From the NCBI RefSeq assembly GCF_016765655.2, contig NZ_CP086106.1, positions 3,344,501-3,408,500 on the forward strand: a stretch of 64,000 nt of DNA. The letters are read 5' to 3'. Of the stretch, positions 29,382 to 37,862 are shown piece by piece (positions within the stretch are counted from its first letter, which is position 1; every line of letters begins with the position of its first letter). Made by a program: the position numbers and the translations under genes. This DNA comes from Skermanella mucosa. GTDB taxonomy: Bacteria > Pseudomonadota > Alphaproteobacteria > Azospirillales > Azospirillaceae. The notes beneath the pieces were generated by a model. The model was given only the letters and a program-made list of their open reading frames with translations. It had not been told where the DNA came from and ran no database searches.

Positions 29382-30353
29382 TCACCGCTTCTTGCGCCGG
29401 CGCAGCTGGTCGAAGAAGACGATCGCGATGATCAGGAAGCCGGTGATGATCCGCTGCCAGAACGGGTTCACGTTCAGCAGGTTGGCGCCGTTGTTGATGG
29501 TCGTCAGCAGCATCGAGCCGAGCAGCGGCCCGGTGATGCTGCCGACCGCGCCGAACAGGCTGGTCCCGCCGATCACCGACGACGCGATCGACTGGAGCTC
29601 CCAGCCCTCGCCGGTGGTCGCGACGCCGATCGCGATCCGGCTGGCGGTCAACACACCGGCCAGGCAGGCCAGCGTCGCAGACAGGATGTAGGCCAGGTAG
29701 ATGGTCCTGGCGATGTGGACGCCGCTCAGCCGGGCGGCCTCCGCGTTGCTCCCGACCGCGTAGATGTAGCGGCCCCAGCGGCTGTGGTGCAGCAGGATGT
29801 AACTGGGTATCGCGATCAGGATCACCACCCAGAACAGCGACGGGATGCCCAGCAGCTCCAGCCGGGAGAAGCCGGTGAATGCCGGGGGGAAGCCGCTGAT
29901 GGTGGCGCCGTTGGTCATCAGCAGCCCGATGCCCCGGAACGCCGTCAGCGTCGCCAGCGTCATGATGAAGGGCGGCAGCCCCAGCTTCAGGATGCCGAAG
30001 GCGTGGAAACCGCCGATCACCGGCCCCAGCAGCAGCGTCAGCGTGACCGCCAGCCAGATCGGCACGTCGGCCTTCAGCAGCAACGCCACCACCGTGCTCG
30101 ACAGCCCGACCACCGCGCCGACCGACAGGTCGATCCCGCCGGTGATGATCACGAAGGTCTGCCCGATCGCGATGATCGCCCACAGCGACGCCTGGCGCAG
30201 CAGGTTGACGATGTTGTTGGTGGTCATGAAGCTGTCGGTCGTGACGCTCAGCGCCAGCCACATCAGCAGCAGCAGGCCCAGCAGAGTCAGGTTCAGCAGG
30301 AAGCCGAAGCGGAGCCCCCGCCGGGGCTTGGTCGCGATTGCCATGTCAGCCAT
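29382..30353 (-). CDS. Sugar ABC transporter permease (RbsC family)
   Basis: A 323-residue inner-membrane permease with eight to ten helices. The RbsC-type motif GGIDLSVGAVVGLSS is near residues 70-84 and the cytoplasmic coupling segment GSNAEAARLSGVHI is near 200. It is the last gene of a binding protein-ATPase-permease operon, 75 bp after the ATPase. As a single permease it should act as a homodimer. The sugar is not identifiable from sequence. Confidence 0.92.
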   Translation of the reverse strand: MADMAIATKPRRGLRFGFLLNLTLLGLLLLMWLALSVTTDSFMTTNNIVNLLRQASLWAIIAIGQTFVIITGGIDLSVGAVVGLSSTVVALLLKADVPIWLAVTLTLLLGPVIGGFHAFGILKLGLPPFIMTLATLTAFRGIGLLMTNGATISGFPPAFTGFSRLELLGIPSLFWVVILIAIPSYILLHHSRWGRYIYAVGSNAEAARLSGVHIARTIYLAYILSATLACLAGVLTASRIAIGVATTGEGWELQSIASSVIGGTSLFGAVGSITGPLLGSMLLTTINNGANLLNVNPFWQRIITGFLIIAIVFFDQLRRRKKR

Positions 30354-30428
30354 GGTTGTCAGCCATTGTGGGCGGATCCCTTGAATAGGTTCTTCTGCTT
30401 CCTCAGGTCCCGGCCTCAGGTCCCGCCC

Positions 30429-31943
30429 TCAGGTCCCTATCGCCTCGGCGAGGATGGATTCATGGTCGGTACCGCGATGGCCGAAGCTGGCCGTCAGCCG
30501 CCCCTTGCGGAAGACGTGCAGGGTGTCGGCCAGGTCGTGAACCTCCGGCAGGTAGGAGGAGATCAGGATGATCCCGGCGCCGTTCCTCAGCAGCGCCGCC
30601 ATCAGCTTGTAGATCTCCGCCTTGGTGCCGACATCGACGCCCACGGTCGGCTCGTCGAAGATGAAGAGGTCTGCGCCGTGGTTCAGCCATTTGCCGATCA
30701 CGATCTTCTGCTGGTTGCCGCCCGACAGGGTCAGGGCGTCGACGCTGCGCGACGCGGCGACGATCCGCAGGTCCCTCATCTGCTTCTCCGCCCGGGCGCG
30801 CTCCTCGCCCGGCTGGATGAAGCCGGCGACGCTGATCCGGTGGAACACCGGCAGGTTCAGGTTGAAGCCCACCGGCAGGTTCAGGCACAGCCCCTGGTCG
30901 CGGCGGCTTTCCGGCAGCAGCACGATGCCGTTGCCGATCGCGTCGGCCTCCCGCCGGAAATCGACCGCCTGGCCCCTCAGCCGCACATCGCCCGCCGTCT
31001 TGCGGGTCCGGCCGAACAGGCACTGCACGAACTCGCTCCGCCCCGCCCCGATCAGGCCGTACAGCCCGACGATCTCGCCGCGCCGCACCGTCAGGGACAC
31101 GTCCTGGAAGCCCGGGCCGCTCAGGCCGCGCACCTCCAGCAGGGTCTCGCCGAGGGGGATCGCCTCCTTGTGGTGGACCTCGTCCAGCGGCCGGTTCACC
31201 ATCTCCCGGATCAGGTCGCGCTCGTTGGTCTCGGCCACCACATGCGTCCCGATCAGCTGCCCGTCGCGCAGCACCGAGACGCGGTCGGCGATCTGGAAGA
31301 TCTCCTCCATCCGGTGGCTGATATAGATGATCGTGACGCCTTCGGCGTGCAGCCGGCGGATCAGGGCGAAGAGCTGGTCGGTCTCCGCTCGGGTCAGGTA
31401 GCCGGTCGGCTCGTCGAACACCAGGAAGCGGGTGCCCCGGCTGGCCGCCCGCGCGGTCGCCACCAGCTGCTGCTGCCCGATGGTCAGGTCGCTCAGCATG
31501 GCGTCGGCCGGCAGGTGGAAGCCCAGCCCGTCCAGGATCTCCTGCGCGCGGCGGTTCATCTCCCGCTTGCGCAGCAGGCCGAACCGGGTGGCCTCGTCGC
31601 CCAGGAAGATGTTGGCCGCGACCGTCAGGTGCGGGCACAGCACCACCTCCTGGTGGACCGCGTTGATGCCCAGCGCCAGCGCGTCCTGCGGGCCGGCGAA
31701 CTCGACCTCCCGCCCCTGCCACAGGATGCTGCCGGAGGTCTTGGGATAGACCCCCGTCAGCAGCTTGATCAGCGTCGATTTGCCGGCCCCGTTCTCGCCG
31801 ACGATCGCGTGGACCTCGCCGGGCAGGAACCCGAGGCTGACCGCCTTCAGCGCATGGGTCCCGGCGAACCGCTTGTCGAGCCTGCGGAGCTCCAGCGTCG
31901 GGACGGCCGCCGCGCCCGCGGCAGCCGGCGCCGCCGTCATCAC
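30429..31943 (-). CDS. Sugar ABC transporter ATPase with two nucleotide-binding domains (RbsA/MglA type)
   Basis: A 504-residue fused double ATPase. The first domain has Walker A GENGAGKST at 49-57 and signature LTIGQQQLVATARA. The second has the degenerate Walker A GLIGAGRSE and signature LSGGNQQKIVIGKW, followed by FDEPTVGVDVGTK. This asymmetry is usual for ribose/galactose-type importers. It overlaps the upstream binding-protein gene by four bases (ATGA). Confidence 0.94.
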   Translation of the reverse strand: MMTAAPAAAGAAAVPTLELRRLDKRFAGTHALKAVSLGFLPGEVHAIVGENGAGKSTLIKLLTGVYPKTSGSILWQGREVEFAGPQDALALGINAVHQEVVLCPHLTVAANIFLGDEATRFGLLRKREMNRRAQEILDGLGFHLPADAMLSDLTIGQQQLVATARAASRGTRFLVFDEPTGYLTRAETDQLFALIRRLHAEGVTIIYISHRMEEIFQIADRVSVLRDGQLIGTHVVAETNERDLIREMVNRPLDEVHHKEAIPLGETLLEVRGLSGPGFQDVSLTVRRGEIVGLYGLIGAGRSEFVQCLFGRTRKTAGDVRLRGQAVDFRREADAIGNGIVLLPESRRDQGLCLNLPVGFNLNLPVFHRISVAGFIQPGEERARAEKQMRDLRIVAASRSVDALTLSGGNQQKIVIGKWLNHGADLFIFDEPTVGVDVGTKAEIYKLMAALLRNGAGIILISSYLPEVHDLADTLHVFRKGRLTASFGHRGTDHESILAEAIGT

Positions 31944-32902
31944 TTGACCTTCGGGTTCAGCAGCTCCTGCGACCGGGGGTCGTTCATGTTGGCCTTGGTG
32001 ATCACGTTGACGCCGGTGTCCACTTCGGCCGGCACTGCCTCGCCCTTGGAAGCGGCCAGGGCGGTCTTCACCCCGTCATAGCCCATGCGGTACGGGTCCT
32101 GGACCACCAGGGCCGCGATCACGCCCTCCTTCAGGAAGCTGACCAGCCGCTCGTCGTTGTCGAAGCCGACCAGCTTGATCTTTTCGCCCAGGTTGTTCTC
32201 CGCGATGGCCTGCCCCGCGCCCTGCGCCATGATCAGGTTGCTGGCGAAGACGCCCCGCAGGTTGGGATTGGCGGTGATCAGGTCGGTCATGATGTTCAGG
32301 CCGGTGGTCGGCTGCCCGTCGGCGACCCGGTCGGCGGTCAGCTTGAGCTTGGGATACTTGGCGGCCAGCTGCTCCTTGAAGCCCTTGGCCCGCTGGTCGA
32401 GCGAGCCGACGCCCGGCAGCGACGTGATCAGCGCCACCTCGCCCTCGGCGGCGCCGTACTGCTGGGTGATTGCCGCCGCCAGCGCGTCGGCCGCCGCGCG
32501 CCCGCCCTGGACGTTGTCCGTGGTCAGGAAGGAGGTGAAGGCCTTGCTGTCCGCGGCACTGTCGATGCCGATGATCTTGACCTGCTGCGCCGCCTCGGTG
32601 ATCGCCGGACCCAGGGCCGCGAATTGGGTGGGGGAGATCACGACGGCCGCCGGGTTGCTGGACACGGCGTTCTCCAGGATGCCGATCTGGCCGTTGATGT
32701 CGGCCTCGGACTGGGCGCCCAGCTCCTGGACGTTGACGCCCAGGTCCATGCCGGCCTGCCGGGCGCCGGCCAGCACGATCTGCCAGTAGAAGGACGTGGT
32801 GTCCTTGACGATGATCGGGATCGTCGGCTTCTGAGCCTGCGCAGGGGTGTGCGAGAAGGCGAGCGCCAGCGCGAGGCCGGTGGCGGCCAGGAACTTCCTC
32901 AT
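31940..32902 (-). CDS. Periplasmic sugar-binding protein of the ABC importer (RbsB family)
   Basis: A 320-residue type I periplasmic binding protein. I chose ATG 32902, which follows GGAGGAAGC and begins a clean signal peptide (MRKFLAATGLALALAFSHTPAQA, cleaved after AQA near residue 23). The body has the family pattern of a starting strand IPIIVKDTTSFYWQ, then VISPTQ, then GIDSAAD and VGFDNDERLVSFL. It is the first gene of the importer operon. The ligand is unknown; pentose or hexose are both possible. Confidence 0.93.
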   Translation of the reverse strand: MRKFLAATGLALALAFSHTPAQAQKPTIPIIVKDTTSFYWQIVLAGARQAGMDLGVNVQELGAQSEADINGQIGILENAVSSNPAAVVISPTQFAALGPAITEAAQQVKIIGIDSAADSKAFTSFLTTDNVQGGRAAADALAAAITQQYGAAEGEVALITSLPGVGSLDQRAKGFKEQLAAKYPKLKLTADRVADGQPTTGLNIMTDLITANPNLRGVFASNLIMAQGAGQAIAENNLGEKIKLVGFDNDERLVSFLKEGVIAALVVQDPYRMGYDGVKTALAASKGEAVPAEVDTGVNVITKANMNDPRSQELLNPKVK

Positions 32903-32972
32903 GTGCTTCCTCCCAGTGGATGCCGGCCCTTTGTGGGCCTTTTCGGATACCGTTCGTGCGGACCGTTCTATT

Positions 32973-32983
32973 TTGTTAGACAA
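32973..32983 (-). promoter_or_regulatory. Candidate operator of the sugar importer operon
   Basis: TTGTTAGACAA, arms TTGT/ACAA around three bases, lies 71 bp before the binding-protein start in an A+T-richer patch. It resembles GntR-type operators. No regulator gene is adjacent, so the assignment is weak. Confidence 0.35.
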
Positions 32984-33025
32984 CCAATCAAACCACCGCT
33001 CCCGCCGCCCCGTCAAGACACCCCT

Positions 33026-34861
33026 TCACTCCGCCGGCAGCCCCAGGAAGCCGCCGGACTGGCGCTCCCACAGGCGGGCGTAGAGGCCGCCGCGCCGGAC
33101 CAGCTCGCGGTGGCTGCCCTCTTCGACGACGCGGCCGCCGTCCATCACTACCAGCCGGTCCAGCGCCGCTATGGTGGACAGGCGGTGCGCGATGGCGATT
33201 ACGGTCTTGCCCTCCATGAGGGTCTTGAGCTGGCCCTGGATGGCGGCCTCGACCTCGGAATCCAGGGCGGAGGTCGCCTCGTCCAGCACCAGGATCGGCG
33301 CGTCCTTCAGGATCACGCGGGCGATGGCGATCCGCTGGCGCTGCCCACCCGACAGCTTGACCCCGCGCTCGCCGACCAGCACGTCGTAGCCGCCGCGCCC
33401 GCGCTGGTCGCTCAACCCGTCGATGAAGTGGTCGGCCTCGGCCAGCCGTGCCGCCCGCACCATGTCCTCCCGGGTGGCGTCCGGCCGGCCATAGCGGATG
33501 TTGTCGGCGATCGAGCGGTGCAGAAGTCCCGTATCCTGGCTCACCACGCCGATATGCGCCCGCAGGCTGGCCTGGGTCACGGTCGAGATATCCGTGCCGT
33601 CGATCAGGATGCGGCCGCCCTCCAGGTCGTAGAAACGCAGCAGCAGGTTGACCAGCGTGGATTTCCCGGCGCCGGACCGCCCGACCAGCCCGACCTTCTC
33701 GCCCGGACGGACATCGAGCGACAGGTTCTCGATCACGCCGCCTTCCTTGCCATAATGGAAGCGGACGTCGTCGAACCGGATCGCGCCCTTTCCCACCACG
33801 AGGTCGGGCGCCCTCGGCCGGTCCGTCACGCCATGGGGCCTGGAGATGGTCTCGATGCCGTTCTCGATGGTCCCGATATTCTCGAACAAGGTCGTCACAG
33901 TGCGCAGGATCCAGCCCGACATCTGGGTCAGTCGGATGATCAGCCCCGTCGCCACCGCGATCGACCCGGTGGTGATCGCCCCCGCCAGCCAGAGATGGAC
34001 CGCCAGCGCGGTCATGGCGAACAGCAGCAGGCTGTTCAGCACCGTCAGGGCAACCGTCATGTCGAAGATCGCGCGCATGACCACGCGGTAGGCCGCCAGT
34101 TGCCGCACCAGCCCGCTCCGGACGAACTCGTCCTCCCGCTCGGCATGGGCGAACAGCTTGACCGACAGGATGTTGGTGTAGCTGTCCACCACCCGGCCGG
34201 ACAGCGCGGAGGTCGCCTCCGACAGGGCTTCCGACTTCCGGCGGACCGGCGGCACCATGACCCAGATGACGGCGGCATAGGCGGCGATCCAGGCCAGCAC
34301 CGGGACCAGCAACCGCCAGTCCAGGGCGGCGAACAGGGCTATGGCGCCGATCAGGAACGTCACCAGGAACCAGACGCCGTCGATCACGTTGACCACGGCC
34401 TCGCGCAGCGCCGGCCCGGTCTGCATCACCTTCTGTGCGACCCGCCCGGCGAAGTCGTTCTGGAAGAAGGTCAGGCTCTGGCGCAGCACCCAGCGGTAGT
34501 TCCGCCACCGCACCCGGCTGGTCAGCGCCGGGATCAGCGTCAGGTTGATCAGCCCGCGCGAGGCGAGCACCAGCACCGGGCGGATGACGACCGCGACCAG
34601 CGCCATGCCCGCCAGCGACCAGCCGTGGACCTGAAGAAATTCCTCCCTTCCTGTCGTCGCCATCCAGTCCACCAGCCAGCCCAGGAAAGCGTAGAGCGCC
34701 AGCTCGGAGAAGGACGCGAGCCCGGCCACCACGAGGGTGACGGCCAGGAGGCCGCCGATCGGCTTCAGGAAGTAGCTGACGAACGCGCCGGGACGCTGCG
34801 GCGGCTGGACGACATCCGCCGGTGCCAAGGCGTCGAGCAGGTTCTCAAAGTAAGCGTGCAT
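33026..34861 (-). CDS. ABC exporter, transmembrane-ATPase fusion (MsbA/multidrug type)
   Basis: A 611-residue half-transporter. Six helices lie within about residues 28-330; the ATPase domain has GRSGAGKST near 393, LSGGQRQRIAIARVIL near 505 and ILVLDEATSALDSEVE. The N-terminus before the first helix carries the segment APADVVQPPQRPG. It should work as a homodimer exporting lipids or drugs; the substrate is unknown. It is a single gene, divergent from the flagellin gene 69 bp away. Confidence 0.92.
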   Translation of the reverse strand: MHAYFENLLDALAPADVVQPPQRPGAFVSYFLKPIGGLLAVTLVVAGLASFSELALYAFLGWLVDWMATTGREEFLQVHGWSLAGMALVAVVIRPVLVLASRGLINLTLIPALTSRVRWRNYRWVLRQSLTFFQNDFAGRVAQKVMQTGPALREAVVNVIDGVWFLVTFLIGAIALFAALDWRLLVPVLAWIAAYAAVIWVMVPPVRRKSEALSEATSALSGRVVDSYTNILSVKLFAHAEREDEFVRSGLVRQLAAYRVVMRAIFDMTVALTVLNSLLLFAMTALAVHLWLAGAITTGSIAVATGLIIRLTQMSGWILRTVTTLFENIGTIENGIETISRPHGVTDRPRAPDLVVGKGAIRFDDVRFHYGKEGGVIENLSLDVRPGEKVGLVGRSGAGKSTLVNLLLRFYDLEGGRILIDGTDISTVTQASLRAHIGVVSQDTGLLHRSIADNIRYGRPDATREDMVRAARLAEADHFIDGLSDQRGRGGYDVLVGERGVKLSGGQRQRIAIARVILKDAPILVLDEATSALDSEVEAAIQGQLKTLMEGKTVIAIAHRLSTIAALDRLVVMDGGRVVEEGSHRELVRRGGLYARLWERQSGGFLGLPAE

Positions 34862-34883
34862 GGGGGTCCAGATCGGAAGCCGG

Positions 34884-34912
34884 TTGATTTATCCACAATA
34901 AAGAGGTATTCT
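34884..34912 (+). promoter_or_regulatory. Candidate sigma-70-type promoter of the flagellin gene
   Basis: TTGATT, a 17-bp spacer and TATTCT lie 19 bp before the flagellin ATG, in a locally A+T-rich 60-bp divergent region. No sigma-28 or sigma-54 flagellar promoter is visible here, which is unusual for flagellin. Confidence 0.45.
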
Positions 34913-34930
34913 GCAGCATGAGGTGACGCC

Positions 34931-35758
34931 ATGATCAGTTCACTCAACACCAACACCGGTTCATACTCTTCGATCCGCAGTTTCGGCGCGGCGGAGAGCG
35001 CTGCGCAATTGTCGCAGAAGCGGATCGCCTCCGGGCGCAAGGTGGCGGACGCTTACGACAACGGCGCCGCCTTCAGCGTCGCGGAAGGGTTGCGCGGCGA
35101 CACCGCCGCGCTGGGTGCGGCGAACGAGCGGCTTGCCGTGGGCAAGGGCATGATCGACGTCGCGGTCAAGGCCGGGCAGTTTATCTCCTCGTCCCTCCAG
35201 GATGCCAGGGCCACGCTGATCAAGCTGTCCGACCCGTCCCTCAGCGCGGACGACCGCGCGAACTATCAGGCCCAGTTCAAGAACCAGGTCGGCGACATCG
35301 GCGCCTTCGTCAAGGACGCCAAGTATAACGGCGTCAACCTGCTCGACCAGGGCGCGCAGAACCAGAACATCGTATCCAACGGCAGCGGCGGCTCCGTCTC
35401 GGTCCGGGCGCAGGATCTCCAGACTTCCCTTGTGGACGTGCTGTCCAACGCCGACGTCTCCACGGCTGGCGCCGCGGCGTCCCTGCTCCAGCCCGGCGGC
35501 CAGTTCGCCCAGGCGGAAGACAATCTCGGCTCCGCCCTCAACACCCTGTCGGCCGACGCCAAGAGCGTCAACAATTCCATCAAGTCCAACAACTCGATCA
35601 TCGACGCCACCAACACGGGGTTGGGCGAGATCGTGGACGCCGACCTCGCCAAGGAAGCCGCGGCCCTGTCGGCCGCCCAGGCCAAGCAGCAGCTTTCCGG
35701 CCAGTCCCTGTCGATCGCCAACCAAGCCCCCCAGGCCCTGCTCGGGCTGTTCCAGTAA
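34931..35758 (+). CDS. Short flagellin
   Basis: A 275-residue flagellin consisting almost only of the conserved D0/D1 coiled-coil ends: the N-terminus SLNTNTGSYSSIRSF, then ERLAVGKGMIDVAVKAGQFI, and a C-terminal DLAKEAAALSAAQAKQQLSGQSLSIANQAPQ-type helix ending LLGLF. The surface-exposed central domain is minimal. Secreted by the flagellar type III system and polymerised outside the cell; no signal peptide is expected or seen. No other flagellar genes are in the window, so it may be an extra or lateral-type flagellin. The C-terminal motif NQAPQALLGLF is intact. Confidence 0.9.
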   Translation: MISSLNTNTGSYSSIRSFGAAESAAQLSQKRIASGRKVADAYDNGAAFSVAEGLRGDTAALGAANERLAVGKGMIDVAVKAGQFISSSLQDARATLIKLSDPSLSADDRANYQAQFKNQVGDIGAFVKDAKYNGVNLLDQGAQNQNIVSNGSGGSVSVRAQDLQTSLVDVLSNADVSTAGAAASLLQPGGQFAQAEDNLGSALNTLSADAKSVNNSIKSNNSIIDATNTGLGEIVDADLAKEAAALSAAQAKQQLSGQSLSIANQAPQALLGLFQ

Positions 35759-35793
35759 TCCGCACCGGCACCATCATCATGGCCTGTCCGTAG

Positions 35794-35816
35794 GTCGGCC
35801 TCGGCCGAAGGCCGAC
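35794..35816. repeat. Palindromic repeat, GTCGGC family, copy 1
   Basis: A perfect 8-bp stem GTCGGCCT/AGGCCGAC around CGGCCGA, 35 bp after the flagellin stop. A related hairpin occurs at 40730. It has no U-tract but may stop or stabilise the flagellin transcript. Confidence 0.55.
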
Positions 35817-35856
35817 GCCGACACCGATCCCGGAGCGTCGATGCACGGCGTCGGCG

Positions 35857-35874
35857 TTCGCCCTGTCGGGCGAA
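35857..35874. repeat. Hairpin TTCGCCC/GGGCGAA
   Basis: A perfect 7-bp stem with a four-base loop, within the 316-bp gap between flagellin and the lipoprotein gene. I see no gene in that gap; three separate hairpins occupy it. Confidence 0.5.
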
Positions 35875-35976
35875 GTCCGATCCACAGATCGCTGACACCG
35901 ACGCGCCGGCCGTCCGGAGCCGCAGCGCCCACCCCAAATAAACCAAAGGATCCGGGCAGAAACTCCCCCTATCATC

Positions 35977-35999
35977 ATGACCGGACTTGATCCGGTCAT
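35977..35999. repeat. Palindromic intergenic element ATGACCGGA/TCCGGTCAT
   Basis: A perfect 9-bp stem with loop CTTGA. The sequence resembles the dispersed ATGACCGG...CCGGTCAT palindromes common between genes of many alphaproteobacteria. It lies 76 bp from the lipoprotein gene end. Confidence 0.6.
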
Positions 36000-36074
36000 C
36001 CACGTGCGAACTCAAAGGCGCCGGCATTACGCGCAAAGCCGACCGCCCCCGGCGGGGGCATGGCCAGCGCCGTA

Positions 36075-36710
36075 TCAATAGGCCACGCGCAGGGCTTCCA
36101 GTTCGCGCCTGACGTCGTCCATGGACAGGGCGCCCTTCTTCTGCGGCCGGCAGGAATAACCACTTACCCGTCCCTCATAACCGAAGTCCCGGTGGAGCAC
36201 ATTGGCAAGGAAGGCGACGCAGTGGATCCCCACCTTGGGAAGCCGGAAGCGGCTGAGCTGATATCGCTCGCCCGAGACCTCCAGCGGTGGAAGCGCCTCC
36301 CAGTCGGACGACTCCTTCTTGATCTGTTCCACTTCCATCAAAGGCCCCGGCAATTCGCTATGTGCCAGGACAAAGTGGCCGACCGGAGCCAGTCGCTCGA
36401 AGAACACGTGCATCCACGCCTGCTGAGCTTTGAACTCCCTGACGAAAGCCGTTCCGTTCACTTCCACGTCATCGGTACGCGCGATCACGCATTTGGATTC
36501 GGCCGGCGCCTGGAACTCCGGCCGAAGGCTCTGGATCCTGAAGTCCTTGCAATCGACCGTTCCGACCTGCCCGGAGGTATAGGCCGGCTCGCTCGTCTTG
36601 CAGGCCGACAGTAGCGCAGGCGCGAGCAGGCAGAGAGCCATTCCGATGGTCCGGATACTTCCGGACGCGGAGCGGAGCGGCGAGAAGAAGCGGCTTGGTT
36701 GCCAAAACAT
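36075..36710 (-). CDS. Predicted lipoprotein, function unknown
   Basis: I do not recognise this 211-residue protein. From ATG 36710 there is a basic N-terminus, a hydrophobic helix and a lipobox LLSAC at residues 33-37, so it should be lipid-anchored in the periplasm. The mature part has four further Cys (VDCKDF, SKCVIA, IHCVAF, GYSCRP), which could form two disulfides. It ends in a charged helix. An upstream in-frame extension exists but carries the signal peptide internally, so I reject it. The gene stands alone between two repeat-rich gaps. Confidence 0.65.
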   Translation of the reverse strand: MFWQPSRFFSPLRSASGSIRTIGMALCLLAPALLSACKTSEPAYTSGQVGTVDCKDFRIQSLRPEFQAPAESKCVIARTDDVEVNGTAFVREFKAQQAWMHVFFERLAPVGHFVLAHSELPGPLMEVEQIKKESSDWEALPPLEVSGERYQLSRFRLPKVGIHCVAFLANVLHRDFGYEGRVSGYSCRPQKKGALSMDDVRRELEALRVAY

Positions 36711-36918
36711 GAAGAGCCCCCGACAGGTAGGGCGGCCGTTCCAGATTTCGGCCTCCGACGTGCTGGCGCGCATTCTTGATGACGTCGGTGACATCATCCA
36801 TCCGAAAGAGGCATCACGACCCGTCGGCGGACGCGGCACATCGCCGCGTTCAGCCCCGGCTTCCCCCGCGCCGATAAGCTGAACGGCGCCGGGCGCGGCA
36901 TGCACGGGTTTTGCCCCG

Positions 36919-37030
36919 CCCCCTCACCCCAACCCTCTCCCCCAAGGGGGCGAGGGGGCGCTGTATGGAAAGCGGTCGCCGCGAGCAAAGCTCCCTCGCC
37001 CCCTTGGGGGAGAGGGTCGGGGTGAGGGGG
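36919..37030. repeat. Long inverted repeat (REP-like), 38-bp arms
   Basis: Arms at 36919-36956 and 36993-37030 are reverse complements with one mismatch, separated by 36 bases. Each arm contains the C-rich CCCCTCACCCC...CCCTCTCCCCC sequence seen as dispersed palindromes in many high-GC proteobacteria. The structure would form a very stable hairpin. It occupies most of the 460-bp gap between the lipoprotein start and the next gene. Confidence 0.85.
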
Positions 37031-37062
37031 GTCAGCGCCACCTCAGCGGGAGCCTCGCGGAG

Positions 37063-37099
37063 GGGCGGCGTCCCGCCGCCCGCAGGACGCGCACCCTCC
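37063..37099. repeat. Short hairpin repeat, second copy of the 29334 element
   Basis: GGGCGGCG/CGCCGCCC around TCC, followed by GGACGCGCACCCTCC. The same stem and the same trailing 15 bases are found at 29334-29376, with a few bases different between them. It is a small dispersed repeat family. Confidence 0.7.
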
Positions 37100-37172
37100 A
37101 CATATCTTGTACCTAACGCGAATTCGAGATAATGTTCACTAACTGTTCCCTTTCGGCCAAGGCGCCCCAGCC

Positions 37173-37862
37173 ATGCTCGACCACCAGCCCCAGACACAGC
37201 CACAAGCCGCCTCCGCCCCGCCCGTGATCGTGCTGCCGCCCCGCCAGGAAGCCTTCTGCCAGGCCATGGCCTGCAACGTCGGCGCGGCGGAAGCGGCGCG
37301 GCGGGCGGGTTACTCGCCCAAGGGCGCCAAGCAGCGCGGCGCCGTCCTGATGACCCAGCCGGAGATCCAGGTCCGCGTGGCCCAGCTCCGCGCCGACCGC
37401 CGCGCCGGCCATCAAGCCGACCTAGAGGAGGCGGCAACCCTGGTCAGGACGATCATGGACGAGGCGGTGGAGCGCAAGAACCTCGGGCTGGGCCTGCGCG
37501 CGGTCGAACTGTGGCTGAAGCTGCGCGGCGTGATCCAGGACAAGCGCATCCCGCACCACTTCCTCGGCGACAGGCCCCACCCCGACGCCGACCTGGAGAC
37601 TCTGGACTGCGACCTGGACGACGAAACTACCGAGGCCGCCCCGGCCAGGCCCGCGACCCGGCCCGCTACGCCGGCAAAGCCCTCCCGGCCGGCTCCGACG
37701 CGGAATAGTGACCTTTCGGCCCTTCCGATAGTGACCTCCCCCAAGACGGCGGCCCTGTTCGGCTCCACCTCCTTGTCCGCCCCGGTGCCGCTCTTCCAGA
37801 AAGCGCCCACCCGGAGCGCGGCCGCTGCCGGCGCGCGGGTCACCGCTCCGGCAGCGGAATGA
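37173..37862 (+). CDS. Phage terminase small subunit-like protein
   Basis: A 229-residue protein whose residues 20-75 match the Terminase_2 pattern: [25 protein letters not shown], then [20 protein letters not shown], a DNA-binding helix-turn-helix. A helical segment follows to about 115. The C-terminal half is low-complexity, rich in Pro, Ala and Thr, and overlaps the convergent pirin gene by 23 bp. No large terminase, portal or other phage gene is nearby, so it is an isolated phage remnant or a domesticated DNA-binding protein. Confidence 0.65.
   Translation: MLDHQPQTQPQAASAPPVIVLPPRQEAFCQAMACNVGAAEAARRAGYSPKGAKQRGAVLMTQPEIQVRVAQLRADRRAGHQADLEEAATLVRTIMDEAVERKNLGLGLRAVELWLKLRGVIQDKRIPHHFLGDRPHPDADLETLDCDLDDETTEAAPARPATRPATPAKPSRPAPTRNSDLSALPIVTSPKTAALFGSTSLSAPVPLFQKAPTRSAAAAGARVTAPAAE

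Noticed and set aside
35986-35999. TTGAT-containing sequence resembling an FNR box
   Set aside because: The second arm does not match, and the bases belong to the ATGACCGGA palindromic element.
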